Shown one piece after another: positions 35,433 to 44,496 of a DNA stretch of 64,000 nucleotides. Each line of letters opens with the position of its first letter. Positions within the stretch are counted from its first letter, which is position 1. Both the position numbers and the translations under genes were made by a program. Below the pieces are notes generated by a model. The model was not told the DNA's origin and ran no database searches. It saw only the letters and a list, made by a program, of their open reading frames with translations. Source of the DNA: Streptomyces cynarae (lineage in GTDB: Bacteria > Actinomycetota > Actinomycetes > Streptomycetales > Streptomycetaceae); the NCBI RefSeq assembly GCF_025642135.1, contig NZ_CP106793.1, forward strand, positions 1,178,001 to 1,242,000. Reading direction: 5' to 3'.

Positions 35433-37721
35433 ATGAGCGAGAACCCGGTCAAAGGCATCAAGGACAAGGTGGTCGACACGCTGCGGGGCGACGGGCAGGC
35501 GGACGGCGGTATCCCCGGTAGGCCCGGTGCCGAGTCGCCCGAGGTGGCGGAGCCCACCGAGCCCAGGCCGCCGCTGCCGCCCAAGCCCGACCAGGAGGCC
35601 CCGGCCGCGGTCAGCCCGACCGGCCGCCCCACGGAGGCGGACCCGACGGCGCGGGCCCAGGGCGGCCCCTACCTCACCACTGCGCAGGGCAACCGTCTGT
35701 ACGACACGGACCACTCCCTGAAGGCCGGTGAGCGCGGGCCCGTCCTGCTCCAGGATCACCATCTGCGCGAGAAGATCACGCACTTCGACCACGAGCGCAT
35801 CCCCGAGCGGGTCGTCCACGCCCGCGGCGCCGCGGCCCACGGCGTGTTCCAGAGCTACGGCACCGCCGCGAACGTCACCAAGGCGGCCTTCCTCCAGCGG
35901 GACGCCGAGACACCGGTGTTCGTACGGTTCTCCACGGTGCTCGGCTCACGGGGGTCGGCCGACACGGTGCGCGACACCCGGGGCTTCGCGACCAAGTTCT
36001 ACACCGGCGAAGGTGTCTTCGACCTGGTCGGCAACAACATTCCGGTGTTCTTCATCCAGGACGCGATCAAGTTCCCGGACGTCGTCCACGCCGCGAAGCC
36101 GCACCCCGACCGGGAGATCCCGCAGGCACAGAGTGCGCACGACACGTTCTGGGACTTCGTCACCCTGCACACCGAGGCCACGTTCCACACGATGTGGAAC
36201 ATGTCCGACCGGGGCATTCCGCGCTCGTTCCGCATGATGGAGGGCTTCGGCGTCCACACCTTCCGGCTGGTCGACGCCGAGGGCGCCACCACACTGGCGA
36301 AGTTCCACTGGAAGCCGAAGCTCGGCGTGCACTCCCTGGTGTGGGAGGAGGCCCAGCTCATCGGCGGCACGGACCCTGACTTCCACCGGCGCGACCTGGC
36401 CGACGCGATCGAGGCGGGCGCGTATCCGCAGTGGGAGCTGGGCATTCAGACCTTCCCGGACACTCCCGAACAGACCTTCCAGGGCATCGATCTGCTGGAC
36501 CCGACGAACATCGTCCCCGAGGAACTGGCACCGGTGCAGCCGGTCGGTCAGCTCACACTGAACGCCAACCCGTCGAACTTCTTCGCCGAGACGGAGCAGG
36601 TCGCCTTCCACCCCGGCCATCTCGTGCCCGGCATCGACATCACCGACGACCCGCTGCTGGCCGGCCGCCTCTTCTCCTACCTGGACACCCAGATCACCCG
36701 CCTGGGCGGACCCAACTTCGCGCAGATCCCGGTGAACCGCCCGCACGCCCCGGTGAACGACATGCTGCGCGACGGCATGCACCAGACCGCCGTGCACACC
36801 GGGGTGGCCCCCTATCGGCCCAACTCCCTCGACGGCGGCTGCCCGTTCGTTGCCGGCACGGGCGGCTCGGCGGGCACGGGCGACCACGCGTACGTCGAGG
36901 CTCCGGTGCGGATCCCCGAGGCGACGAAGTCCCGCACGGCGCCGACGTCCTTCGCGGACCACTTCACCCAGCCGAGGATGTTCTGGCTGAGCCTGAGCCC
37001 GGTGGAACGGGAGCACCTGGTCGCCGCCTACACCTTCGAACTCGGCAAATGCTACGAACAGGCCGTCAAGGAACGAGGGCTGCGGGTGCTCGCCAACATC
37101 GACCCCGAGCTGTGCGCACAGGTCGCCGCCGGCCTCGGCCTGCCCGCGCCCGAGGCCACCGTGCCGATCGTCGCGGTCGACCCCAGCCCCGCCCTGTCGC
37201 AGGTGGGCGAGACGTGGCCGCTGGACGGGCGCGTCATCGGTGTCGTCACCGACGGCAGCACCGACCTGGACGGTCTGCGCACGGTGCGGGACGCCGTGTT
37301 CTCCGCGGGCATGGTGCCGCTGGTCATCGCTCCCACCGGCGGGAAGCTCGACCCGGACGGCGAGCCCGTCACAGTCCAGCGCAGCTTCGCCACCGCCCGG
37401 TCCGTCGAGTACGACGCAGTGCTGGTGGCCGGCGCTCCGGCGCCCGCCCCGGACGCGTACGGCGCACGCGACGCGAAGGCAGGGGAGCCCGGAGCCGACG
37501 GCAGCGTCGATCCCCGGGTGCTGCTGATGCTGGCGGAGGCCTTCCGGCACGGCAAGGCGATCGGTGGCTGGGCCGGCGCCGAAGCCGCGCTCCAGGCGGC
37601 CGGTGTGCCCACGAACGCTCCCGGAGTGGTGACCGCCCAGACCGGTTCCGACGCGCTCCAGCAGATCACCGGGCGGCTGACGAAGCACCGCGTATGGGAG
37701 CGGTTCGCCTCCCGCGTGTGA
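35433..37721 (+). CDS. Large-subunit (clade II) catalase
   Basis: 762 residues. A charged, Pro-rich N-extension (about 1-95) is followed by the catalase core: [13 protein letters not shown] (catalytic His), [10 protein letters not shown] (catalytic Asn), [19 protein letters not shown], and [13 protein letters not shown] (haem-ligand Tyr). A C-terminal DJ-1/flavodoxin-like domain (about 580-760, beginning [16 protein letters not shown]) is diagnostic of the large-subunit clade. It breaks down hydrogen peroxide. Start ATG 35433, though the ribosome site is weak. The candidate SigB promoter suggests induction by osmotic or stationary-phase stress. Confidence 0.95.
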   Translation: MSENPVKGIKDKVVDTLRGDGQADGGIPGRPGAESPEVAEPTEPRPPLPPKPDQEAPAAVSPTGRPTEADPTARAQGGPYLTTAQGNRLYDTDHSLKAGERGPVLLQDHHLREKITHFDHERIPERVVHARGAAAHGVFQSYGTAANVTKAAFLQRDAETPVFVRFSTVLGSRGSADTVRDTRGFATKFYTGEGVFDLVGNNIPVFFIQDAIKFPDVVHAAKPHPDREIPQAQSAHDTFWDFVTLHTEATFHTMWNMSDRGIPRSFRMMEGFGVHTFRLVDAEGATTLAKFHWKPKLGVHSLVWEEAQLIGGTDPDFHRRDLADAIEAGAYPQWELGIQTFPDTPEQTFQGIDLLDPTNIVPEELAPVQPVGQLTLNANPSNFFAETEQVAFHPGHLVPGIDITDDPLLAGRLFSYLDTQITRLGGPNFAQIPVNRPHAPVNDMLRDGMHQTAVHTGVAPYRPNSLDGGCPFVAGTGGSAGTGDHAYVEAPVRIPEATKSRTAPTSFADHFTQPRMFWLSLSPVEREHLVAAYTFELGKCYEQAVKERGLRVLANIDPELCAQVAAGLGLPAPEATVPIVAVDPSPALSQVGETWPLDGRVIGVVTDGSTDLDGLRTVRDAVFSAGMVPLVIAPTGGKLDPDGEPVTVQRSFATARSVEYDAVLVAGAPAPAPDAYGARDAKAGEPGADGSVDPRVLLMLAEAFRHGKAIGGWAGAEAALQAAGVPTNAPGVVTAQTGSDALQQITGRLTKHRVWERFASRV

Positions 37722-37839
37722 CCGCCGCGGGCCCCCAGGTCGGTGTGTCGAACCGGGTGCCCCGGGGACTCGGACCGGGAGCCCGGTACTCGGAAGACCG
37801 GTGCGATCCCGCCATGCGGTAGGACCGGAGGAGCAGAAC

Positions 37840-39027
37840 ATGCGAGCACTGACCTGGCAGGGCCGACGCGACGTCCGCGTGGAGACCGTCCCGGACCCCC
37901 GGATCGAGAAGCCCGACGACATCATCGTCAGGGTCACGTCCAGCGGAATCTGCGGTTCCGACCTCCACCTGTACGAGCTGTTCGGTCCCTACATCGACCA
38001 GGGCGACGTCCTGGGCCACGAGCCCATGGGCATCGTCGAGGAGGTCGGGCCGCAGGTTCGCACGCTCAAGCCCGGCGACCGGGTGGTCATCCCGTTCAAC
38101 GTCTCATGCCGTGACTGTTTCATGTGCAACCAGGGCCTGCACTCGCAATGCGAGACGACCCAGGTCCGCGAGCGCGGCACCGGCGCCGCCCTGTTCGGGT
38201 ACACCAAGCTGTACGGACAGGTGCCGGGTGGGCAGGCGGAGCTGATGCGGGTGCCGTTCGGCGACAGGCTGCCCATCAAGGTGCCCGAGGGGCCGCCGGA
38301 CGACCGCTATGTGTACCTTTCCGACGTGCTGCCGACCGCCTGGCAGGCGGTGGAGTACGCGGCGGTGCCGGAGGGCGGCAGCGTGGCCGTCCTCGGCCTC
38401 GGGCCCATCGGCGACATGTGCACCAGGATCGCCCGGCACCGAGGCGCCGGCCTGGTCATCGGCGTGGATCTGGTGGACGAGCGGCTGGAGCGCGCCGCGG
38501 CGCACGGAGTCACCTGCTTCGACCTCCGCCGGCACAGCGGAAAGGACCTGACCGAGGCCGTGCGGGAGCTGACCGACGGGCGGGGGCCGGACTCCGTGAT
38601 CGACGCCGTCGGCATGGAGGCGCACGGCGCGCCGTTCGCCAAGGCCGCGCAGTGGCTGACCGGTCATCTGCCCGACGCGGTGGCGCAACCACTGATGGAG
38701 CACGCCGGAGTGGACCGGCTGGGGGCCCTGCACACGGCCATCGACCTGGTACGCCGCGGCGGCACCCTGTCGATCTCAGGGGTGTACGGCGGGGCCACGA
38801 GCCCCATGCCCCTGCTGACCATGTTCGACAAGCAGGTCCAGGTGCGCATGGGCCAGGCGAACGTCTGGAAGTGGGTGGAGGACATCCTGCCCCTGCTCAC
38901 GGACGAGGACCCCCTCGGCGTGGACGGCTTCAAGACGCACGCCATGCCGCTCGAGGACGCCCCCAAGGCGTACGCGATGTTCCAGGCCAAGGAAGACGGC
39001 ATGATCAAGACCCTGCTCAAGCCGTGA
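37840..39027 (+). CDS. Zinc-dependent alcohol dehydrogenase (MDR family)
   Basis: 395 residues. Catalytic zinc ligands are in GICGSDLHLY and VLGHEPMGIVEEVG; the structural zinc cluster CRDCFMCNQGLHSQC is complete. The Rossmann motif is VAVLGLGPIGDMC. This long subtype is close to formaldehyde- or glutathione-dependent dehydrogenases, but the substrate is not clear. GGAGGAG precedes ATG 37840. It lies 118 nt after the catalase and 34 nt before the DksA-like gene, so it may form a stress unit with them. Confidence 0.9.
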   Translation: MRALTWQGRRDVRVETVPDPRIEKPDDIIVRVTSSGICGSDLHLYELFGPYIDQGDVLGHEPMGIVEEVGPQVRTLKPGDRVVIPFNVSCRDCFMCNQGLHSQCETTQVRERGTGAALFGYTKLYGQVPGGQAELMRVPFGDRLPIKVPEGPPDDRYVYLSDVLPTAWQAVEYAAVPEGGSVAVLGLGPIGDMCTRIARHRGAGLVIGVDLVDERLERAAAHGVTCFDLRRHSGKDLTEAVRELTDGRGPDSVIDAVGMEAHGAPFAKAAQWLTGHLPDAVAQPLMEHAGVDRLGALHTAIDLVRRGGTLSISGVYGGATSPMPLLTMFDKQVQVRMGQANVWKWVEDILPLLTDEDPLGVDGFKTHAMPLEDAPKAYAMFQAKEDGMIKTLLKP

Positions 39028-39061
39028 CCGCCCCGAGGACCGAACCCGAGGTGACGTACCC

Positions 39062-39430
39062 ATGCCGACGACGGAACTGTCGACCGACGACCTGCGTGAC
39101 ATCGCCGAGCGGCTGACCGCCGAGGCGGACGCGCTGCGCGTGGAACTCGCGGCGGCCGAGGCCCAGATGTCCGCCCTGTCCGCGGACTGCGATCTGGACG
39201 CGGGCGACGCGAGCGCGAAGACGGCCGCCCTCGAAAGCCTGCGCACGGACACCGAGCGGGCCCGGACGCTGCTGGACCGGATCCTCACCACCCTGTCCCG
39301 GGTGGGGGCGCCCGGCTTCGGCCGGTGCACGGTCTGCGGCGGCGAGATCGGCCGCGACCGACTGCTGGCGGTGCCGCACACGGACCTCTGCATCGACTGC
39401 GCACGGACGGGGACGGACGCCGGCATGTGA
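39062..39430 (+). CDS. DksA/TraR C4-type zinc-finger protein
   Basis: 122 residues. A long N-terminal coiled-coil region (about 10-85) is followed by the C4 zinc finger GRCTVCGGEI ... LCIDCAR. DksA-like proteins enter the RNA polymerase secondary channel; actinobacterial versions are less studied. It starts 34 nt after the alcohol dehydrogenase, probably in the same transcript. Confidence 0.85.
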   Translation: MPTTELSTDDLRDIAERLTAEADALRVELAAAEAQMSALSADCDLDAGDASAKTAALESLRTDTERARTLLDRILTTLSRVGAPGFGRCTVCGGEIGRDRLLAVPHTDLCIDCARTGTDAGM

Positions 39431-39522
39431 AGCCGGCGTCCGTCCCCGTCCCGTCCGTCCACGTCCGTCCCCGTCCGGCGCCCGAACCGAAGCCGGCGTC
39501 CGCCCGATACCCGTGGGCGTCG

Positions 39523-41049
39523 TCAGACGTCCCGCTGCTCCAGCGGCCGTACGGCCGGGCCCTGCATCACACGTCCGTCGATGTCGAAGCGGGAACCGTG
39601 GCAGGGGCACTCCCACGCCTGCTCGGCGCGGTTGAAGGCGACGAGGCAGCCCAGGTGGGTGCAGCGCGCCGACACGGCGTGCAGCTGCCCCGAGTCGTCC
39701 CGGGACACGGCGCACACATGGCCGCCGACGCGCAGCACCGCGCCGTCTCCCGGGGCGACGTCGTCGAGCGAGCCGCCGCCGATGAACGGCGCCACACGGT
39801 CACCCACGAAGTGCTGGGCGACCTTCGCCTGGTACTTGAGGAAGGCGGGCGCCTCCCTCAGGACCGTGCCGACCCTGCGCGGGTCGTACAACTGTGCCCA
39901 CGGCGGCTCGCGCCCGTCGATCAGCGCGGACAGCAGGAGCCCCGCCATGACACCGCTGCTGAGCCCCCAGCCGCCGAAGCCCGTGGCGACGTAGGTGTGA
40001 CGGCTCGCCGGGTGCAGGAGCCCGACGAGCGGCACCGTGTCCGAGGAGTCGTTGTCCTGAGTGGCCCAGCGGTGCCTGAACTCAAGGGGCCCGAAGTGCT
40101 CGGTGGCCCAGTCGGCCAGTCGGGCGAGGTGTTCCCCCGTGTCGGAGGTGCCCGGAGTGAAGTGCTCGCCGGTGACGATCAGCAGACGTGTACCGTCCTG
40201 GTACGGGGTGGTGCGGATCGACCGCGTGTTCTCCTCGGGGGTGATGTACATGCCCTGCGGCGCGCGTCCGGCGTCGATCGGCGCTGTCAGTACGACCTCG
40301 CGGCGCGGCGAGAGCCGGGCGAAGAGCATCGCGCGGTCGAAGATCGGGTAATGGGTGGCCACCACGACGTGCCGTGCGGTGACCGTGTGCCCGGCCTCGG
40401 TGGTCAGACGGCAGGGCTCGCCCTCGTGGAGTCCGACCACGCGGGTGTGCTCGTACAGCTGCCCGCCACCGCGCGCCAGCGCCTCGGCGAGCGCGAGGAG
40501 GTACTTGCGCGGGTGAAACTGCACCTGGTCGGCCACCCTGACCGCGCCCGCCACGGGAAAGGGCAGATCCGTGTCGGTGACGAACTCGGCGGGCAGCCCC
40601 GCCTCCCGCGCGGCCTCCGCCTCGGCGCGCACCTCGGACACACGGTCGTGGTCCGTCGCGTAGGTGAACGCCGGTGCGGTCTCCCAGTCGCAGTCGATGC
40701 CGAGTTCGTCCACCAGCTCGGCGGCGCGGCCGATCGCCTCCAGCTGGGAACGGCCGTACAGCCGCGCGCCGTCCGCGCCCCGGGTGCGGCGCAGTCGCTG
40801 GTAGACGAGGGAGTGCAGCGCGGAGAGCTTGGCGGTCGTGTACCCGGTGACGCCCTCGGCGAGGCGTCCGGCCTCCAGCACGGCGACGCTGCGGCCGTCG
40901 CGCGCCACCTCCCAGGCGGTGCTCAGGCCCGCGACCCCTCCCCCGACGACGGCCACGTCCACGGTGATGTCCTCGGTGAGGGCCGGCCGGGGAACTCCGG
41001 GTGCCGTTTCGATCCAGTACGACGTCTGCGTGCCGGTGTGGTCACTCAT
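39523..41049 (-). CDS. FAD-dependent oxidoreductase fused to a Rieske [2Fe-2S] domain
   Basis: 508 residues. A DAO-type FAD domain (VAVVGGGVAGLSTAWEVA at about 30-47) fills most of the protein. The C-terminal Rieske domain (about 415-505) has both ligand boxes, CTHLGC and CPCHGS. The same fusion (YhfW-like) is common in bacilli and actinobacteria; the substrate is unknown. ATG 41049. It lies 41 nt after the SDR gene at 41091-41975 and is probably co-transcribed with it. Confidence 0.92.
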   Translation of the reverse strand: MSDHTGTQTSYWIETAPGVPRPALTEDITVDVAVVGGGVAGLSTAWEVARDGRSVAVLEAGRLAEGVTGYTTAKLSALHSLVYQRLRRTRGADGARLYGRSQLEAIGRAAELVDELGIDCDWETAPAFTYATDHDRVSEVRAEAEAAREAGLPAEFVTDTDLPFPVAGAVRVADQVQFHPRKYLLALAEALARGGGQLYEHTRVVGLHEGEPCRLTTEAGHTVTARHVVVATHYPIFDRAMLFARLSPRREVVLTAPIDAGRAPQGMYITPEENTRSIRTTPYQDGTRLLIVTGEHFTPGTSDTGEHLARLADWATEHFGPLEFRHRWATQDNDSSDTVPLVGLLHPASRHTYVATGFGGWGLSSGVMAGLLLSALIDGREPPWAQLYDPRRVGTVLREAPAFLKYQAKVAQHFVGDRVAPFIGGGSLDDVAPGDGAVLRVGGHVCAVSRDDSGQLHAVSARCTHLGCLVAFNRAEQAWECPCHGSRFDIDGRVMQGPAVRPLEQRDV

Positions 41050-41090
41050 GGCGCACCGAGTTCCCCGGGGCGGGCCGTCGAAGCCGCCGG

Positions 41091-41975
41091 TCAGGGCAGT
41101 GGCGTGCCGCCGGTGGCGTTGACGATCTCGGCGGTGATGTAGCTCGCGTACTGCGAGGCGAGGAAGACGTACGCGGGAGCGATCTCGGCGGGTTGGGCGG
41201 GCCTGCCCAGGGGTGCCTGCTTGCCGAAGTCGGTGGTGTCCGGGAGCGTGGCCGGGATCAGCGGGGTCCACACGGGCCCCGGGGCCACCGCGTTCACCCG
41301 GATGCCGTCGGAGGCGACCATCTGCGCCAGACCCTGCGTGAAGGTGACGATGGCGCCCTTGGTCGTGGCGTAGTCGAGCAGGTGCGGACTGGGCTTGTAC
41401 GCCTGGACGGACGTCGTGTTGATGATCGATCCGCCGGGCGGGATGTGCGGCAGAGCCTTCTTGCAGAGCCAGAACATCCCGTACAGGTTCGTCCGCATCA
41501 CCCGGTCGAACTGCTCCGTGGTGATGGCCTGGATGCCGTCGGACTGGGCCATCTGGTACGCCGCGTTGTTGACCAGGACATCGATGCGCCCGAACTCGGA
41601 GAGCGCCCGTTCGATCAGCCGGTCGCACTGCTCCTCGTCACGGATGTCGCAGGACACCGGGACCGCCTTGCGGCCCGCGTCCTCGACCAGACGCGCCGTC
41701 TCACGGGCCTCGCCGCTCTCCTGCTCCAGATGGGTGAACAGGACGTCCGCGCCCTCCCGCGCGTAGGCGAGTGCGACGGCGCGTCCGATCCCGGAGTCGC
41801 CGCCGGTGATGACGGCCTTCCGGTCCGTGAGGAGGCCGCTGCCGCGGTACGACTCCTCCCCGTGGTCCGGCGGCGGGTCCATGGGGCCGGTCCAGCCCGG
41901 GTGCGGCTGGTCCTGCTGCGGGAACTCCGGCTGGGGATGCTGCTGTCCGGGGTGCTGAGGTGCGTTCTCGTTCAC
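41091..41975 (-). CDS. SDR oxidoreductase with long Pro/Gln-rich N-tail (YghA/GspA39-like)
   Basis: 294 residues. The N-tail of about 45 residues is rich in Pro, Gln and His. The Rossmann motif is TGGDSGIGRAVA, then VNNAAYQMA and the catalytic Tyr-Lys in DYATTKGAIV. This subtype is often induced by general stress. The start is taken at GTG 41975 (the frame is open to 42017) because it follows a GGGGGA stretch. It is the first gene of a pair with the Rieske oxidoreductase. Confidence 0.88.
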   Translation of the reverse strand: MNENAPQHPGQQHPQPEFPQQDQPHPGWTGPMDPPPDHGEESYRGSGLLTDRKAVITGGDSGIGRAVALAYAREGADVLFTHLEQESGEARETARLVEDAGRKAVPVSCDIRDEEQCDRLIERALSEFGRIDVLVNNAAYQMAQSDGIQAITTEQFDRVMRTNLYGMFWLCKKALPHIPPGGSIINTTSVQAYKPSPHLLDYATTKGAIVTFTQGLAQMVASDGIRVNAVAPGPVWTPLIPATLPDTTDFGKQAPLGRPAQPAEIAPAYVFLASQYASYITAEIVNATGGTPLP

Positions 41976-42081
41976 GGTGCGCCGAGTCCCCCCGCCGGAC
42001 GGGATCGACACATGCACGGACGCGTCGAAACAGACACATCGAACACATCATTCACGCACGTACGTTCGATTGGGAGGTCCC

Positions 42082-42564
42082 CTACAGCGCCCGGTACATG
42101 ACGTGCAGGCCCACCCTCCCGAACCGGGGATGGTCGTACGCGTCCGGAACGGTGCCCACGATCGCGAAACCGAGTGACGTCCACAGCGCCACCGCGGGGT
42201 TGGTCTCGACGACCGCGTTGAAGACCATGCCCCGGTAGCCCTGGGCCTTGGCCGCGGCCAGAATGTACTCGGCGAGAGCGCGGCCGATGCCCTGTCCCGC
42301 GTGGTCGGGGTCCACCATGAAACCGGCGTTGGCGATACCGGCCGCGGGGCCACCGTAGTTGGGCGTCACGTAGGCCGAGCCGACGACCGCTCCGGTGTCG
42401 TCCTCGGCGACGTACACGCGTTTGGCCGGCGCCATCCACAGGGCGCGGGCCGCATCCTCAGAGGTGTCCGGGTCCCAGGTGTAGGTCTCCCCGGCGGCGA
42501 CGATCCGGTGCCAGAACGGCCAGATGCGCGGCCAGTCGCCGGCCGCGGCTGCTCTGATCAGCAT
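42082..42564 (-). CDS. GNAT family N-acetyltransferase
   Basis: 160 residues. The acetyl-CoA motif is GFMVDPDHAGQGIGRALAEY (Q/RxxGxG/A form) and VFNAVVETNPAVALWTSLGF is the motif B region. The type is close to PhnO/L-amino-acid acetyltransferases; the acceptor is unknown. ATG 42564. Confidence 0.9.
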   Translation of the reverse strand: MLIRAAAAGDWPRIWPFWHRIVAAGETYTWDPDTSEDAARALWMAPAKRVYVAEDDTGAVVGSAYVTPNYGGPAAGIANAGFMVDPDHAGQGIGRALAEYILAAAKAQGYRGMVFNAVVETNPAVALWTSLGFAIVGTVPDAYDHPRFGRVGLHVMYRAL

Positions 42565-42616
42565 GGGCGTGAGTCTGGCACGCCCATGCCGTCAGCGATC
42601 ACGACGGGGCCGACAG

Positions 42617-42796
42617 TCAGTCCACACTCGGCAGGATGTGCGGCTCGGCGAGGTCGTCCTCGTAGCCGGCCAGCCGGATGGGGGCGGAACGGGCCCACAC
42701 GTCCAGGCTGCCGAGCTTCTTCTCGGTACGACGGCCCCCGCGCTCCATGCGTTCCTTGGGGCGCTGTTCGTGATGCGTCGTCTTCTCCGGTGTCAC
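42617..42796 (-). CDS. Small conserved Streptomyces protein (59 residues)
   Basis: GTG 42796 follows AAGGAG at 6 nt. The product has a charged N-half (THHEQRPKERMERGGRRTEK) and an ordered-looking C-half (LDVWARSAPIRLAGYEDDLA, then EPHILPSVD). I recall proteins with this ending in streptomycetes but no assigned function. It stands alone, 52 nt from the acetyltransferase start. Confidence 0.7.
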   Translation of the reverse strand: MTPEKTTHHEQRPKERMERGGRRTEKKLGSLDVWARSAPIRLAGYEDDLAEPHILPSVD

Positions 42797-43290
42797 CGCG
42801 CACTCCTTATGTGTCGGGTAACCCTCAGGACGTTCCGGTCCAGTGCGCCGCTGTGCCCTCGACGTCCGGTCGGGTATGGGTAGAAAGGTCGGACGCGGTG
42901 GCGCCGGCAACTCGTGCGAGAGCAGGCCGTGGTGACCGGCCTGTTCCGGGACGGACCGTGGGTGTGGGTAGGACCCCAATGGCTGTCCGTACACCTCAGG
43001 TTAACCAAATGAGCGGGCTCCCGCTCGATGGGGCTGAAACAAGCGTGTAACTGTCTTGAGTCGTACGGCATCCAACGGTCGCGCTTTCCGCCGTTTTGGC
43101 GGCGTTCGACATGGTTCGCGGCCACCCGTTCGGTCCCCTCCTCGAACTGCTCACCGGTACGGCAGGTGTACGGACCGGCGCGCACGGTGCTCGATTCAGG
43201 TCCCGTTGGCCGATACACAAGCTCAGCCTGACCTGCTACGGGCACCACGCCCTGCGCTCGGGCGATCACGGCCGACCGGGCGCGGGGCCG
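42797..43290. other. 494-bp region without a convincing gene
   Basis: It separates the 59-residue gene from the end of the RlaP-like gene. It contains a 16-bp palindrome GAGCGGGCTCCCGCTC (43011-43026) and locally lower GC near 43000-43080. Frames on both strands are open in parts but have no ribosome site, motif or consistent codon bias. Confidence 0.4.
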
Positions 43291-43992
43291 TCAGGCGGCC
43301 TGCGCACCGGGCGCGTAGAAGTGGGCGCGGACACGGCGCAGCCACGCCTCGACGGCCGTCTCGTCGGGCCGTTCCGGCAGCGCGGCGCGTGCCTCGCCGA
43401 AGGCGTTCTCGTAGAACCGGAGCAGGGGCAGCGCGGCCGTCGGGTCGGTGGCGACGCGCTCGCCGAACTCGTGGTACTCCTGCGGGTTCTCCACGCGGAG
43501 GGTCAGGCGCCCGGTGGTGTACAGCTCCAGGCCCTGGTGGCAGAGCCGCTTGAGGTGGCGGGCGTGTTTGGCGGTGCGTCTGCGCGTGTCGGCGGAGAAG
43601 GAGCCGTCCCCTCGGGACTCCAGGCGGCGGAACTGCTGGGTGGCGTAGCCGAGATAGGCGTCACGGACACGCTTGGCGCACAAGAAGGAGGTCCGGATGC
43701 CGATCAGCTCGTCGCCGAGCGCGGTGCGCACCTCGTACAACTCGTCCGGGAGCCAGACCAGTTCCGTCGCGGTCGGGTTGCCGCCGAGCGCGAGCCGGCA
43801 CCACTTCGCGGCCTCGTGCAGGGTGCGGTCCGGAGCGGTGGAGACGTGGGACTCCTTGGGCGGGTGCAGTCCGTGCAGCCGCTCCGTGGCCGCCGCGAAC
43901 AGGCCGAGCCGGTCCACGTCGGATCCCTCGTGGGCGAGCCCGTACGCCGTCGAGCCGACGATGCCGGACAGCAGGACGTTCGGAACGGTCAT
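43291..43992 (-). CDS. RlaP-like predicted nucleotidyltransferase (DNA polymerase beta superfamily)
   Basis: 233 residues. The nucleotidyltransferase signature is GSTAYGLAHEGSDVDRLG (Gly-Ser and the two Asp of the metal site). A helical C-terminal region has KHARHLKRLCHQGLELY, which may bind RNA. Relatives of the RlaP group are predicted RNA ligase-linked or repair nucleotidyltransferases, but no ligase gene is next to this one. Its target is unknown. ATG 43992. Confidence 0.85.
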   Translation of the reverse strand: MTVPNVLLSGIVGSTAYGLAHEGSDVDRLGLFAAATERLHGLHPPKESHVSTAPDRTLHEAAKWCRLALGGNPTATELVWLPDELYEVRTALGDELIGIRTSFLCAKRVRDAYLGYATQQFRRLESRGDGSFSADTRRRTAKHARHLKRLCHQGLELYTTGRLTLRVENPQEYHEFGERVATDPTAALPLLRFYENAFGEARAALPERPDETAVEAWLRRVRAHFYAPGAQAA

Positions 43993-44107
43993 GGTCGCCG
44001 CCTTCCTCGGTTCTCACGCTGCGCCGGGACGGCCGCGGTCAGTGGGGACTTGAGGTCATGGCGGGACGTTAACCGCCGGGGCGGCACCACGGCGAAGGGT
44101 TTTCGCA

Positions 44108-44142
44108 CGTACGCCCCGGGGCCTCAGCCTCCGGGGCGTACG
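44108..44142 (-). terminator. Hairpin terminator after the small membrane protein gene
   Basis: A perfect 12-bp stem (CGTACGCCCCGG and its complement) with an 11-nt loop, 22 nt past the stop of the leftward gene ending at 44164. Confidence 0.7.
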
Positions 44143-44163
44143 CCGTATGGGACCGGCAGTCGC

Positions 44164-44397
44164 TCAGGGAAACAGCGCGATCCCGAACAGGATCAGCAGG
44201 ATGATGCCGACGATCATCATGGCGGTGGCCCAGGAGCTGCGGTGCTTCACCGGCTCGGTGGGGCCGCCGCCGCGCGGCCGGTCCTCCGGCAGGATGCAGT
44301 CCGCCGGACGATCGGACATGTAGAACTGTTCGTCGCTCGGGTAGACGTTGCGGGGATCACCGGCGGCGCGGGGATCGATCTCATGTGGAGTGGACAT
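44164..44397 (-). CDS. Small membrane protein (77 residues)
   Basis: ATG 44397 directly follows AAGGAGGTCCC. The soluble N-part (DPRNVYPSDEQFYMSDRP) ends in one C-terminal membrane segment (MMIVGIILLILFGIALF). It is likely a tail-anchored small protein, possibly of the DUF6480 type (uncertain). It lies about 100 nt downstream of the large SDR gene, with its own ribosome site and terminator. Confidence 0.75.
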   Translation of the reverse strand: MSTPHEIDPRAAGDPRNVYPSDEQFYMSDRPADCILPEDRPRGGGPTEPVKHRSSWATAMMIVGIILLILFGIALFP

Positions 44398-44496
44398 GGG
44401 ACCTCCTTGCGCGGTGCTCGTCGAGGACGAGTTCCCGGCCTGCGCCGGATGACGCGTCAAGGGCGCCGCCTCACCGCCTTCGGGCCGCTTCCGGGC

